Shown piece by piece: positions 1-9,273 of a DNA stretch of 64,000 nt (within the stretch, counting starts at the first letter, position 1; the number at the start of each line of letters is the position of its first letter). The translations under genes were made by a program, and so were the position numbers. The stretch comes from an uncultured Acidobacteriia bacterium (GTDB lineage: Bacteria; Acidobacteriota; Terriglobia; Bryobacterales; Bryobacteraceae), in NCBI GenBank assembly GCA_903851195.1, contig CAINNJ010000066.1, forward strand, positions 1 through 64,000, written 5' to 3'. A model generated the notes under the pieces. The model saw nothing but the letters and a program-made list of their open reading frames with translations, did not search any database and was not told the DNA's origin.

Positions 1-90
1 CCAAAGGCTCAGGCAGCGACAGAAAAACCTCCTTCCAGAAGCTACCCCGCTCGTCCACCTCATCTAACCTCTGATACCCTTCCAAAACCC
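1..90 (-). other. open frame running off the left edge, possible partial CDS
   Basis: Read on the minus strand, a stop-free frame runs from just after the malQ stop codon to the left edge. Near the edge it gives protein-like residues, for example a segment with RLDEVDERGSFWKEV followed by LSLPEPL. No ATG or GTG with a ribosome site is obvious. A TTG preceded by GAAGGGG is the best start. The plus strand also has short open frames ending at 65-67, 72-74 and 103-105. The family is not recognised, and the stretch may be intergenic. Confidence 0.2.
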
Positions 91-103
91 CTTCTGCGCG
101 CCT

Positions 104-137
104 GAGCCTGGCTTTACCGCCAGGCTCTTTCGTTTTC
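104..137 (+). terminator. Rho-independent terminator
   Basis: A perfect 9-bp stem (GAGCCTGGC, 104-112, with GCCAGGCTC, 119-127) closes a 6-nt loop and is followed by TTTCGTTTTC. The T-rich tail is on the plus strand, so it best fits a plus-strand gene ending left of the window. malQ transcripts from the other strand would meet the same stem without a T tract. Confidence 0.6.
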
Positions 138-148
138 GCTGCTATCGC

Positions 149-1675
149 TTATTTGCGTTCGTAGATCTGGCAGAGCGTCCGCAGTTGCCGCGCGGTTTCC
201 TCCGTCAGCATCTCTTCGCGATAACGCCAGCGCCAGTTGCCCGAAAGTGTCGCCGGCTGGTTCATGCGCGCCTCGCTGCCCAGCCCCAGAACGTCCTGCA
301 GCGGGATCAGCACCGTGTCGGCCACCGACGCCAGCAGGGTACGAATGAACGCCCAGTGGATCGGTTCACCGGAGGCGTGAAGATATTGCATGGTGTGCTC
401 GCGCTCCCGGCGAATGTCCTCGCCGCTGCGGGTACTTTCGCCGCGACCCGTGCTGGTCCACCACCCGACCGTCGTGTCGCAATCGTGCGTGCCCGTGTAG
501 GCGACAATGCCGCGCGGGTAGTTGTGCGGGCGGAAGGACGGCCCTTGCGGATCGTTGCCGAAAGCGAACTGCAGGATGCTCATGCCGGGGAAGCCGAACT
601 CCGCGCGGATGGCCTCCACTTCCGGTGTGATGACGCCCAGGTTTTCCGCCACCAGCGGCAGCGGTCCCAGTTCCGTCCACAACGCACGAAAGAGAGCCGG
701 ACCGGGCCCCTTGACCCACTTGCCGGTAGCTGCCGTGGGCGCACTGGACGGGATTTCCCAGTAAGCCTCAAAGCCGCGGAAATGGTCGAGGCGCACCATA
801 TCCACCAGCTTCATCACGCCGCGAAAACGTTCGATCCACCAGCCGTACCCGTCGCGCGAGAGCGCATCCCAGCGATAGAGAGGATTGCCCCACAACTGGC
901 CGGTCGCACTGAAATAATCGGGCGGAACGCCGGCCACGGCAGCGGGATCGCCGGCGTCGTCCAGCTGAAAATAACCGGGGTTGGTCCAGACGTCCACGCT
1001 GTCATGCGCAACGTAGATGGGAAGATCGCCCATGATGCGGATGCCGCGCTCGCGGCAGTAGGCCCGCAGCGCGCCCCACTGCACGAAGAACTGGTGCTGC
1101 AGGAACTTGTGGATCGCGATCGGCTCGGCGAGTTCGGCGGTCCAGCGGCGCAGCGCTTCCGGCTCACGGGCGCGCAGTTCGGGCGGAAAGCGGCTCCAGA
1201 TGCGCGCGGGTTCCTGCTGCTTCAGCGCCATGAACAGGGCAAAGTCGTCCAGCCACTCCGCGTTGCTGTTACAAAAGTTCTCGTAAGCCTGCTTTTCCAC
1301 AACGCCCGCGTTCGCGTGGAACTGCTTCGCCGCGATTTCCAGCGCCGCCGTCTTCCACGGGATGACGCCTTCGAAGGAAACGCAGTCCGCCGGGAAGTCC
1401 GGAGGGGTCGGCAGGTCCGTTGCGGTGAACCAGGGCTCCTTCGCGAGTTCCTCCAGGCTGATCAGCAGAGGATTGCCGCCCAGCGCGGAGAAGCACTGGT
1501 AAGGCGAATCGCCATAGCCGGTAGGACCGAGCGGCAGCACCTGCCAGAGGGACTGACCGGCCTCGGCCAGGTAATCGGCGAAGCGACGCGCCTGCGGGCC
1601 CAGGTCGCCGATGCCGTAAGGGCCGGGCAGAGATGTAGGATGCAACACGATACCGCTCGAGCGGAGGAACGCCAT
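149..1675 (-). CDS. malQ: 4-alpha-glucanotransferase (amylomaltase, GH77)
   Basis: This cytoplasmic enzyme transfers alpha-1,4-glucan chains between maltodextrins and releases glucose. The 508 residues match the usual GH77 length. The N-terminal region contains the family signature SGIVLHPTSLPGPYGIGDLG. The nucleophile Asp lies in VRLDHF at about residue 297 and the acid/base Glu in AENLG at about 344. The third acidic site lies in THDCD at about 396-400, where the family usually has THDND, so the Asn is replaced by Cys while both Asp are kept. The gene is divergent from treS with 53 bp between them. MalQ and TreS could together channel glucan-derived maltose to trehalose. The start is the ATG directly before the conserved N-terminus. 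Confidence 0.95.
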   Translation of the reverse strand: MAFLRSSGIVLHPTSLPGPYGIGDLGPQARRFADYLAEAGQSLWQVLPLGPTGYGDSPYQCFSALGGNPLLISLEELAKEPWFTATDLPTPPDFPADCVSFEGVIPWKTAALEIAAKQFHANAGVVEKQAYENFCNSNAEWLDDFALFMALKQQEPARIWSRFPPELRAREPEALRRWTAELAEPIAIHKFLQHQFFVQWGALRAYCRERGIRIMGDLPIYVAHDSVDVWTNPGYFQLDDAGDPAAVAGVPPDYFSATGQLWGNPLYRWDALSRDGYGWWIERFRGVMKLVDMVRLDHFRGFEAYWEIPSSAPTAATGKWVKGPGPALFRALWTELGPLPLVAENLGVITPEVEAIRAEFGFPGMSILQFAFGNDPQGPSFRPHNYPRGIVAYTGTHDCDTTVGWWTSTGRGESTRSGEDIRREREHTMQYLHASGEPIHWAFIRTLLASVADTVLIPLQDVLGLGSEARMNQPATLSGNWRWRYREEMLTEETARQLRTLCQIYERK

Positions 1676-1695
1676 GGTAAACAGGGGACTGCACC

Positions 1696-1710
1696 TGGCA
1701 CGCCAATTGC
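1696..1710 (+). promoter_or_regulatory. candidate sigma-54 (-24/-12) promoter for treS
   Basis: The sequence is TGGCAC, five bases, then TTGC, an exact match to the core sigma-54 consensus with GG and GC ten bases apart. It would place transcription start near 1722, only about 7 nt before the treS ATG at 1729, so the leader would be very short. No activator site was identified, and a chance match cannot be excluded. Confidence 0.4.
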
Positions 1711-1728
1711 CGCTCTGCGGGAACTTAC

Positions 1729-3381
1729 ATGTCTGTTTCCGGAAGCGCCCGCGATCCTCTCTGGTTTAAAGATGCCATCATTTATGAAACGCACGTCAAG
1801 GCCTTTTTCGACAGCGATAACGACGGCATCGGCGATTTTAAGGGCCTGACGCAGAAGCTGGATTATCTGCAGGATCTGGGCGTCACGTGCCTCTGGCTGC
1901 TGCCGTTTTTCCCCTCGCCTCTGCGCGACGATGGCTACGATATTGCCGACTACCTCACCGTGCATCCCAGCTACGGCACGCTGGACGATTTCAAGGTTTT
2001 CCTCGAAGCCGCGCACTCGCGGAATCTGCAGGTTTTAATCGAACTGGTGGTGAATCACACCTCCGACCAGCATCCCTGGTTTCAGGCCGCACGCAAAGCG
2101 CCGCCCGGTTCGCCGGAACGGGAGTTCTATGTCTGGAGCGACTCGGATAAGAAGTACTCGGAAGCGCGCATCATCTTTACGGATACCGAGAAATCCAACT
2201 GGTCCTGGGATGCCGAGGCGAAAGCCTATTACTGGCACCGCTTCTTTTCGCACCAGCCCGATCTGAATTACGATAATCCGCTGGTGCTCGAGGAAGTGTT
2301 GCGAACCATGCGGTTTTGGTTCGATCTGGGCGTGGACGGCATGCGCCTCGATGCCGTGCCGTATCTGGTGGAACGCGACGGCACGAACTGCGAGAATCTG
2401 CCGGAGACGCATGCCGTCATCAAACGCATTCGCCGGGAACTGGACGAAAATTACACGAACCGCATGCTGCTCGCCGAAGCGAATCAGTGGCCGGAGGACG
2501 TGCGGGAGTATTTCGGCCAGGAAGATGAATTCCACATGGCGTTCCACTTCCCGCTGATGCCGCGTTTGTTCATGGCGCTGCGCCTCGAAGACCGCCTGCC
2601 CGTGACGGAGATCATGGCGCGCACGCCCGCCATTCCGCCGACGTGCCAGTGGGGCGTGTTTCTGCGCAACCACGATGAGCTCACGCTCGAAATGGTGACC
2701 GATGAAGAGCGCGATTACATGTATTTCGCCTATGGCGCCGATCCGCGCATGCGGCTGAATGTGGGCATCCGGCGGCGTCTTGCGCCTCTGATGGATAACA
2801 ACCCGCGGCGGATCGAGCTGATGAACAGTATCCTGCTCTCATTTCCCGGCACGCCGGTGATCTATTACGGCGATGAGATCGGCATGGGCGACAACATTTA
2901 TCTGGGCGACCGGAACGGCGTGCGCACCCCGATGCAGTGGTCGTCGGACCGTAATGCCGGCTTTTCGCGCGCTAATCCCGCCCGTTTGTATAGTCCCGTG
3001 ATTATCGATGCAGTGTACGGCTATGAAGCGGTGAACGTGGAGGCACAGCTCAGCGATTCCTCCTCCATGCTGCACTGGATGCGAAATATGATCGCGTTGC
3101 GAAAGCTGTTTCGCGTCTTTGGCCGCGGCGCCCTGGAATTTCTAAGCCCGTCGAACCGGAAGATCCTGGCTTACCTGCGGACTTATGAGAACGACCGTGT
3201 GTTGTGCGTGGCGAATCTGTCGCGATTTTCCCAGCCCGTTGAACTGGACTTATCCGCGCTGGCCGGCATGACGCCCGTGGAGATGCTCGGGTACACGGAA
3301 TTTCCCAGGATCGGGCCGGAGCCGTACCGGCTGTCGCTGAGTCCTTACGGGTTCTTCTGGTTTGAATTGCAGGGCGGATAA
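1729..3381 (+). CDS. treS: trehalose synthase / maltose alpha-D-glucosyltransferase (GH13)
   Basis: TreS interconverts maltose and trehalose in the cytoplasm. The protein has 550 residues, the length of a stand-alone TreS without a fused maltokinase. The N-terminus [18 protein letters not shown] is typical of the family. Catalytic residues are visible in [10 protein letters not shown] (nucleophile Asp), [10 protein letters not shown] (acid/base Glu) and [12 protein letters not shown] (transition-state Asp). The C-terminal part (about residues 450-550) is the usual beta domain. The ATG at 1729 sits eight residues before the conserved block. The ribosome site is weak (GCGGGAA). It is divergent from malQ and convergent with an aldo/keto reductase. 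Confidence 0.95.
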   Translation: MSVSGSARDPLWFKDAIIYETHVKAFFDSDNDGIGDFKGLTQKLDYLQDLGVTCLWLLPFFPSPLRDDGYDIADYLTVHPSYGTLDDFKVFLEAAHSRNLQVLIELVVNHTSDQHPWFQAARKAPPGSPEREFYVWSDSDKKYSEARIIFTDTEKSNWSWDAEAKAYYWHRFFSHQPDLNYDNPLVLEEVLRTMRFWFDLGVDGMRLDAVPYLVERDGTNCENLPETHAVIKRIRRELDENYTNRMLLAEANQWPEDVREYFGQEDEFHMAFHFPLMPRLFMALRLEDRLPVTEIMARTPAIPPTCQWGVFLRNHDELTLEMVTDEERDYMYFAYGADPRMRLNVGIRRRLAPLMDNNPRRIELMNSILLSFPGTPVIYYGDEIGMGDNIYLGDRNGVRTPMQWSSDRNAGFSRANPARLYSPVIIDAVYGYEAVNVEAQLSDSSSMLHWMRNMIALRKLFRVFGRGALEFLSPSNRKILAYLRTYENDRVLCVANLSRFSQPVELDLSALAGMTPVEMLGYTEFPRIGPEPYRLSLSPYGFFWFELQGG

Positions 3382-3400
3382 GCGCAGCCGATCCGCCCTG
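3370..3400. terminator. bidirectional hairpin between treS and the aldo/keto reductase
   Basis: A perfect 10-bp inverted repeat (CAGGGCGGAT with ATCCGCCCTG) around an 11-nt loop overlaps the treS stop codon and lies just before the end of the convergent gene. There is no T tract, so efficiency is uncertain, but position and symmetry suit termination on both strands. Confidence 0.45.
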
Positions 3401-3409
3401 ATACTGCGA

Positions 3410-4432
3410 CTAACCCAGACGGGTAGCGTTCTGCCGGGGGATCATCCAGCCGGGATATTCGGGCGGCAGGGCGCTCGCTTCATCCAGCCGGGCGATCTCT
3501 TCGGCGCTGAGCCGCAGATTCACCGAAGCCAGATTCTGCTGCAGCTGATCCGGACGCTTCGCGCCGATGATGACCGACGTGACGAAAGGCTTCGCGAGCA
3601 CCCAGGCCAGCGCCACGGTGGCAACACCCGTCTCGTGCGCGGCGGCGACCGGACGAAGCACGTCGAGAATGCGCCAGGCGCGCTCTTTATCCACAATCGG
3701 GAAATCGAAAGTAGAGCGACGCGACTCTTCCGGCGTCTGGTTCTCGCGCGAGAATTTACCTGAAAGCAACCCGCCCGCCAGCGGACTCCAGACCAGCAGG
3801 CCGGTACCCTGATCCTTCAGCAGCGGCACGATCTCGCGTTCGAGGTCGCGCCCCGCGAGCGAGTAGAACGACTGGATGGTGCACATCTTCGCCAGGTTCT
3901 TCGATTCCGAAAGTCCCAGCGCCTTCATGAGCTGCCATGCATACCAGTTGGAACAGCCGATGTACCGAACCTTGCCCTGCGACACCAGTGTGTCGAGCGC
4001 GCGGAGCGTCTCTTCGATCGGCGTGATGGTGTCGGAGGCGTGAATCTGGTAAAGGTCGATGTAATCCGTGCGCAGACGGCGCAGGGAGGCTTCGACGGCA
4101 TCCATGATGTGCCCGCGCGATGCGCCGACGTCGTTGCGGCCAGGCCCCATGCGGCTGAAGGCTTTGGTCGCGACCACGATATCTTTGCGCGCGATGCCGG
4201 TATTGACGATGGCCTGCGCGAGCGTTTTCTCGGATTCGCCGTTGGTATAAACGTCGGCCGTATCCACGAAGTTGACGCCGGCGTCGAAGGACATTTTCAG
4301 GAGCTGATCGACGCCGTCCTGATCGACGCCCGCGATGGGTTTCCACATGCCCTCGCCGGCGGCGAAGGTCATGGTCCCGAGACAGATTTCCGAAACGAGG
4401 AGGCCGGTCTGGCCAAGGGTGTTGTATTTCAT
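3410..4432 (-). CDS. aldo/keto reductase
   Basis: This is an NAD(P)H-dependent oxidoreductase of the AKR superfamily, a TIM barrel of 340 residues. The family catalytic tetrad can be followed: Asp and Tyr in VDTADVYTNGE at about residues 57-62, Lys in VVATKAF, and His in DLYQIHASD. The C-terminal cofactor segment (SVIIGAKRPDQLQQNL) is also typical. Homologues act on carbonyl compounds or sugars, and the substrate cannot be read from sequence. The gene stands alone between a convergent treS and the TonB receptor gene, both likely separate transcripts. Confidence 0.9.
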   Translation of the reverse strand: MKYNTLGQTGLLVSEICLGTMTFAAGEGMWKPIAGVDQDGVDQLLKMSFDAGVNFVDTADVYTNGESEKTLAQAIVNTGIARKDIVVATKAFSRMGPGRNDVGASRGHIMDAVEASLRRLRTDYIDLYQIHASDTITPIEETLRALDTLVSQGKVRYIGCSNWYAWQLMKALGLSESKNLAKMCTIQSFYSLAGRDLEREIVPLLKDQGTGLLVWSPLAGGLLSGKFSRENQTPEESRRSTFDFPIVDKERAWRILDVLRPVAAAHETGVATVALAWVLAKPFVTSVIIGAKRPDQLQQNLASVNLRLSAEEIARLDEASALPPEYPGWMIPRQNATRLG

Positions 4433-4496
4433 GTGAGCTTTCCCTTTATTGTGACCCGCCGGCCGGCCCCGTTGCGCCGCCTTCCGCCCGCAACCG

Positions 4497-7400
4497 TCAG
4501 AAACGGAACTTCAGCCCGACTTCCATGATCCGCATCGGCTGCACGGAAGTCAGGTTCCACGTCCCGACGCCCGTCCGGTATTGGTTGTAGACGCCCAGCG
4601 CGTTCAGGTTCGATGCCTGCGCCCGCTGCGCCAGTTGATCCGGCGTGTTGTAAACCGTGAAGCCCTGCGCGAGTGTGGCGCCGTTGGCCTTGTATTGCAC
4701 GCTGGTGTTGTAACTCCCCCGGCGCACCTGATTAAACGCGTTATAAGCGTTCACGCGAAGTTCCAGCGACCGCTTCTCACCAATATTGAAGCGCTTGGTG
4801 ACCGTCATGTCGTTGGCGAATGCCCACGGCGCGGTGAGTTCGTTGCGCGGACCGGTTCCGTTCGAAGCGGGGAAAATACCCGGCACCGTGAAGCCGGCCG
4901 GATTGAAAAACAGGTTGCCCGTGGAGCTGAGGCTGCCGCCCACGCCAAGGCGGGGAGTCAGATCCGGAGTGCCCAGGAAAACGTTCCCCAGACTCACGCT
5001 GCTGCCGGTATTGGCTTCCTGGACGCTGAAGCCGGGTGTATAAGGCACGCCGCCGAAGAACGCCAGAAGATGCGCGAACTGCCAGCCATCGAGCGCCGTG
5101 CGCGCGACGATGTGATTCCAGCCCAGCTTCTTCGAGTAATCCGGAAACTGGTAAATGTAATTGTTCACCAGCGTGTTCCGGCGGTTCGCATTCGAAACGT
5201 AACCGGTGTACTGTTTCCAGAGATAGTTGTAGAGACCCACGTTCTCCACGCCGCTGATCAGTCTGCCGTTCGTATAAGCCGACTGGAACATCAGACCGGA
5301 TCCGAACCGCTTGTTCACGCTGATCTGCAGCGAGTCGTACCGGTTATTCCCGACGTTGGCCGTAGCGGTCAGCGTGTTGAAGCCCTGATAGGGCCGCATC
5401 ACGAGCGCGTTCTCCGCGTTGCTGCCCGGCAGAGGACCGGGATTGGAAGCCGTGATGGGGCCGTAGAAGTTATAGCCCACATTCGTCGAGTCCACATACT
5501 GGGGCTGGAAAGCAACGCCCGGGGCAATCGCGTTGATATTGAAATTAATCGGCTGGTGGCGCTGGATGTTGCCGACATAGGCGACGTCCACCACCATCCC
5601 CCACGGCACCTGACGCTGCACGGACAGCGAGTAATCGTAAACGGTCGGCGCCTTCGAAGACGAGTTGTCACGGGCGGCGAAACTGGCGGGTGAAATGTGA
5701 GGCACCGAGGACGTGCTGGTCAGCGTGGACAGGCTGGTCTGTACGTAGTCGGCCGTCTGCGTCAAACCGTTATTGAAGGAAGTTACGGCGTCACCGATGG
5801 AGTTGCGATTATAGCCCCAGCCAAAACCGCCGCGAATCACCGACTTGCTGCTCCACTCGGGCGACCATGCAAAGCCGCCGCGGGGCGCGATCAGCAGGTA
5901 CTTCGGTCCGAGGAGGCCGGACGCGCCCGCCTGGGGAGATCCGAGCGCATAGACGCCGTCGAGCGGATTGCCCGAGCCAGGGACCAGCGTATACAGAAGG
6001 GTCGAAGCCAGCGCGGCGGAAACCGGAGTGCCGGGGTTGGCCGGATCGATCACGTTCTTGGAATTCTTCGGATCCGGCACGTAATAGCGGGGCGCTTTCG
6101 CGGGATCGTAAAGATTGGGAAGAAAGACCGCGTCCTTCAGCGACGAAGGATTCACGTCGCGCTCACTGGGCAGATGATAAACGCGCAGACCGTAATCGAT
6201 TGTCAGCCCGCGTGAAACCTTCCAGGTATCCTGCGCGAACAACTGGAAATCGTGGAACACAGAATCCTTGTGTGAATAGGAAGAAACCTGCGTGTATTCA
6301 TTCAGCGCGCCGACCAGAATATTCGAAGGGCCGTAGTTGGTGTCGAAAAGGCTGTGACTCGCGCTGAAGTCGTAAGTGCCCTTGTCGTTGGCGGCCGTAA
6401 TCTCCTGCTTGGTGTCGATCAGCATCTGGCCGCCGAACTTGTAAGTGTGGTTGCCTTTGGTCCACGTGACAGTCGTGGAACCCTGCCACTCATTGGCGTC
6501 GGCGAACGCGGGCAGGCGGTTGAAGTTAAACGTCGGATAAACGCCGCCCGCGTTAATTCCCGGAAGAATGTTATTGGTGGTGGGAAAGGCGCTGGGCAGA
6601 CCCGTAAGACCGAGTTTGGTCAGGTCGACAGCCGAAGGATCGGTGGGATTCACGCTCACGTAGTCGTAACTCCAGGAGAAGAAACTCTCCATCACCACGG
6701 ACGACGAGAAGGTATGCGTCAGATTGCCGGCCGCCGCGCGATCGGGCCGGTACTGATTCATGATGTTGAATGGCAGGCCGGCGGATGTGTTGTACGTTCC
6801 CAGAGCGCGGTTCGTGCCCCCGTCGTTCGAGTAACGGAAATACATGCGCGTGCTGTCGCTCACGTTCCAGTCCACCTTGGCCACCTGCGAAAGGCGCGGC
6901 GACAACGACTGGTAGCTCAGGATGTAGTTGTTGTTCGGATCGTTCGTATTGTTCGGCATCGGATAAAGCGACATAATCGCCTTTCCGAGCGGATTGATCA
7001 GAGACGAGGGGATAACGTTATTCGGAAACGCCACCGGATTGCCGTTGTACTGCGTGCCGGGCTGGTAAATCGACGGGCGCGTCCCGTTCGAGTTAAACGT
7101 CTGCGAAAAATCGCCGTTCCGTTCCAGAGCCGTGGGGACGCGGCTCTGCACAATGGAGCCGGGAACGTTCTGCTTGAAATCCTCAAAGTTATAGAAGAAG
7201 AACAGGCGGTTCTTCTTAATGGGACCGCCCAGATTCGCGCCGAAGTAGTTATAGCGATACTGCGGGCGAGGCAGCCCCGTGTAATTGTTCGACCACGAGT
7301 TCGCGTTCAGATCCTCATTCCGCAGATTTTCGAAGGCCACGCCATGATACTGGTTGCTGCCGGACTTGGTGACGATATTGACGATCGCCCCGCTGCGGCT

Positions 7401-8105
7401 TCCGTATTCCGCCTTGAAGTTATTCGTCAGCATCGAGATTTCCTGAATCGATTCGAGGCTGGGCGACACCGTCACCTTGGCATCGCTGCCGTGATCCACA
7501 ATGCTGCCGCCGTCCAGGTTGACCTGCGTCGTATTGAACGACTTGCCGTTGATATTGAAGTCCTGATAGCCGTAATAGCCGTACTCGCGACCGTTAATGC
7601 CGGTGTCCCCGATCGCGTTCGAACCGGGAATCACTTTCATCAGCGTGGCCCAGTTGCGCCCGTTATTGGGCATCTCCGCCACCTGCTGCGACTGAACCGT
7701 TTCGGATCTTTCGCCCGAGTCTTTCACCAGTTGCTGCTCCGCCGTGACGGTGATCTGGGACGCGGGACCCGAACCGACCTCCAGCGCGAGTTCCGGAAAC
7801 GAAAGCTCCTGAAAACCGTTGATCACCAGGTTGTCCAGCTTCTTCTCGCGAAATCCCGGCGCCTGGACCGAGAGCGAATACTTGCCGGGAACCAGCGAAG
7901 GCAGGTTGAAGTTACCCTGAGCGTTCGTGTTCACTTCACGAGTGGAACCCGTGGTGAGCTGCACCAGCGTGAGATGCGCGTTGACGATTGTCGCGCCCGA
8001 TTTATCGACGACGCTTCCGTTGATAGTGCCGAGGCCTGCCTGGCCGAAACACGACATGGTCGCCACGATCAGGGCGCACGCCGTACGCAAAACGGTGGAT
8101 TTCAT
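4497..8105 (-). CDS. Oar-like TonB-dependent outer-membrane receptor with carboxypeptidase-regulatory-like domain
   Basis: A large outer-membrane receptor of 1,202 residues. It begins with a signal peptide (MKSTVLRTACALIVATMSCFG), then a carboxypeptidase-regulatory-like domain (TINGSVVDKSGATIVNAHL), a plug region with NNGRNWATLMKVIPG, and a long beta barrel ending in GLKFRF, the usual terminal Phe. Many such receptors occur in Acidobacteriota, and the ligand is often an oligosaccharide or peptide but is unknown here. The start is the ATG at 8105, which has a GGAGAG site eight bases upstream. The open frame extends 37 codons further without a signal-like sequence. No SusD-like or enzyme partner is adjacent, so the substrate is not predicted. 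Confidence 0.92.
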   Translation of the reverse strand: MKSTVLRTACALIVATMSCFGQAGLGTINGSVVDKSGATIVNAHLTLVQLTTGSTREVNTNAQGNFNLPSLVPGKYSLSVQAPGFREKKLDNLVINGFQELSFPELALEVGSGPASQITVTAEQQLVKDSGERSETVQSQQVAEMPNNGRNWATLMKVIPGSNAIGDTGINGREYGYYGYQDFNINGKSFNTTQVNLDGGSIVDHGSDAKVTVSPSLESIQEISMLTNNFKAEYGSRSGAIVNIVTKSGSNQYHGVAFENLRNEDLNANSWSNNYTGLPRPQYRYNYFGANLGGPIKKNRLFFFYNFEDFKQNVPGSIVQSRVPTALERNGDFSQTFNSNGTRPSIYQPGTQYNGNPVAFPNNVIPSSLINPLGKAIMSLYPMPNNTNDPNNNYILSYQSLSPRLSQVAKVDWNVSDSTRMYFRYSNDGGTNRALGTYNTSAGLPFNIMNQYRPDRAAAGNLTHTFSSSVVMESFFSWSYDYVSVNPTDPSAVDLTKLGLTGLPSAFPTTNNILPGINAGGVYPTFNFNRLPAFADANEWQGSTTVTWTKGNHTYKFGGQMLIDTKQEITAANDKGTYDFSASHSLFDTNYGPSNILVGALNEYTQVSSYSHKDSVFHDFQLFAQDTWKVSRGLTIDYGLRVYHLPSERDVNPSSLKDAVFLPNLYDPAKAPRYYVPDPKNSKNVIDPANPGTPVSAALASTLLYTLVPGSGNPLDGVYALGSPQAGASGLLGPKYLLIAPRGGFAWSPEWSSKSVIRGGFGWGYNRNSIGDAVTSFNNGLTQTADYVQTSLSTLTSTSSVPHISPASFAARDNSSSKAPTVYDYSLSVQRQVPWGMVVDVAYVGNIQRHQPINFNINAIAPGVAFQPQYVDSTNVGYNFYGPITASNPGPLPGSNAENALVMRPYQGFNTLTATANVGNNRYDSLQISVNKRFGSGLMFQSAYTNGRLISGVENVGLYNYLWKQYTGYVSNANRRNTLVNNYIYQFPDYSKKLGWNHIVARTALDGWQFAHLLAFFGGVPYTPGFSVQEANTGSSVSLGNVFLGTPDLTPRLGVGGSLSSTGNLFFNPAGFTVPGIFPASNGTGPRNELTAPWAFANDMTVTKRFNIGEKRSLELRVNAYNAFNQVRRGSYNTSVQYKANGATLAQGFTVYNTPDQLAQRAQASNLNALGVYNQYRTGVGTWNLTSVQPMRIMEVGLKFRF

Positions 8106-8216
8106 TTGTGACTCTCCGAAGACTTTTTGGGACTTTGTCAACTTTATCACGCCGGGATCGGCTGCCCGGCAGCGCGATTCCCGGTGGGTAACAGTCGCTG
8201 CGCGCCGAATCACCAC

Positions 8217-9053
8217 TTATGGCACGGGTGGATTTCTGTACCGCTCCAGCATCGCAGTGGAAATTTCCGCGTTCGTGGGCCATTGGCCACGACGTTGGCC
8301 TGCGTGAGTCTGGTAGTCCCGCAATCGGTCCGGATCGGGCTGAACGACATGCCCGTCCCTCAAAAAAAGAAGTCCTGCTTTGTCGGTCGGCATTCTGAGA
8401 ACAAATGCCTCCGCTTCATCCAGAGCTGTCCGCAAGCGGCGGGAGATCTCCTTCGGATCGAGCGGCTCGCTGCTGATGAGCTGCAGCCATTCGGCGATGG
8501 GATAGTTCGAGTTCCGGCGAATTTCCGCGATGAGTCCTTCCGGCGTGAAGCCGGGTGATTTTTCCACCGCCGCCCAGATGAGTGGACCCAGCGGCAGGAT
8601 CGTTTCATCGATCGTGACCAGGTCGACCAGGTCCCGCAGTTCGCGCCGCCCGGCAGCGGCCATCACTTTGTTCATCGCAAGGTCCACCGGGTGCAGCACG
8701 TAGCCGAATAAGTCATCCCGCATGGTCGGGAAAAACCGATAATCGCTGTCCACCACCCATTCGAGGCGGGTGCCTTCGTCGTCTTTGGTCACACCGGCGG
8801 TGTAAATCATCGGAAGTTGACGAAGCCACGCGACGCTGAAATTCGCCGCCTGAAGGATTGAGGCATCGTTCAGCGCAGCTTGCGCCACTCGCTCCTGTCG
8901 GTCATGGAAGACGTCGATATCGCTGGAGTACCGCGGTGCCGCCCGGTTTAGCGGCGTGGCGTCCGCCACATAGCTCTCGGGGTCACGATGAGCGGCCAGC
9001 AATCGCAATACTTCGGTCTGAATCTTAGAAAGCGGCACGGCAGGCGCGCTCAA
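8217..9053 (-). CDS. AbiEii-like nucleotidyltransferase family protein, altered glycine loop
   Basis: The protein has 278 residues. The segment RYSSDIDVFHDR at about residues 41-52 carries the acidic pair of a minimal nucleotidyltransferase, and regions such as TRLEWVVDSDYRFFP and FGYVLHPVDLAMNK fit proteins annotated as AbiEii/AbiGii-type toxins. In that family the loop before the acidic pair is normally GGT. Here it reads VADATPLN, with both glycines replaced (GAC and GCC codons). This could weaken nucleotide binding. The gene overlaps the preceding 70-residue gene by 29 nt, so the two are probably cotranslated. Assignment rests on remembered family patterns. Confidence 0.6.
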   Translation of the reverse strand: MSAPAVPLSKIQTEVLRLLAAHRDPESYVADATPLNRAAPRYSSDIDVFHDRQERVAQAALNDASILQAANFSVAWLRQLPMIYTAGVTKDDEGTRLEWVVDSDYRFFPTMRDDLFGYVLHPVDLAMNKVMAAAGRRELRDLVDLVTIDETILPLGPLIWAAVEKSPGFTPEGLIAEIRRNSNYPIAEWLQLISSEPLDPKEISRRLRTALDEAEAFVLRMPTDKAGLLFLRDGHVVQPDPDRLRDYQTHAGQRRGQWPTNAEISTAMLERYRNPPVP

Positions 9054-9237
9054 TCTGTTCGGCCAGACGTCGGGCGTCTAAATCCCCCTCCACCCGCAGG
9101 TTCCTGGCGATCGTCAATGCCTGTTCCGCGGTGGGATGTTCGAGTTCGCGCACGTTCCAAAGCGCCCGCAGCCGGAAGTCCGCAAACGCGCGGTGATACT
9201 GAATTTCAAAATCGGGCAGGGGCGATTCCGGGGTCAT
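9025..9237 (-). CDS. 70-residue partner of the nucleotidyltransferase, putative antitoxin
   Basis: A 70-residue protein starts at the ATG at 9237, preceded by GAAGAGAG. It is charged and predicted helical (FADFRLRALWNVRELEHPT, then ARRLAEQIERACRAAF). It precedes and overlaps the nucleotidyltransferase gene, the usual order for an antitoxin before its toxin. No DNA-binding motif is evident. The function is inferred from context only. A longer frame upstream runs antisense to the leucine-rich-repeat gene and is not considered real. Confidence 0.55.
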   Translation of the reverse strand: MTPESPLPDFEIQYHRAFADFRLRALWNVRELEHPTAEQALTIARNLRVEGDLDARRLAEQIERACRAAF

Positions 9238-9273
9238 TGCTCTCTTCGAATGGTATAACCGTTGAGGTGCAGC

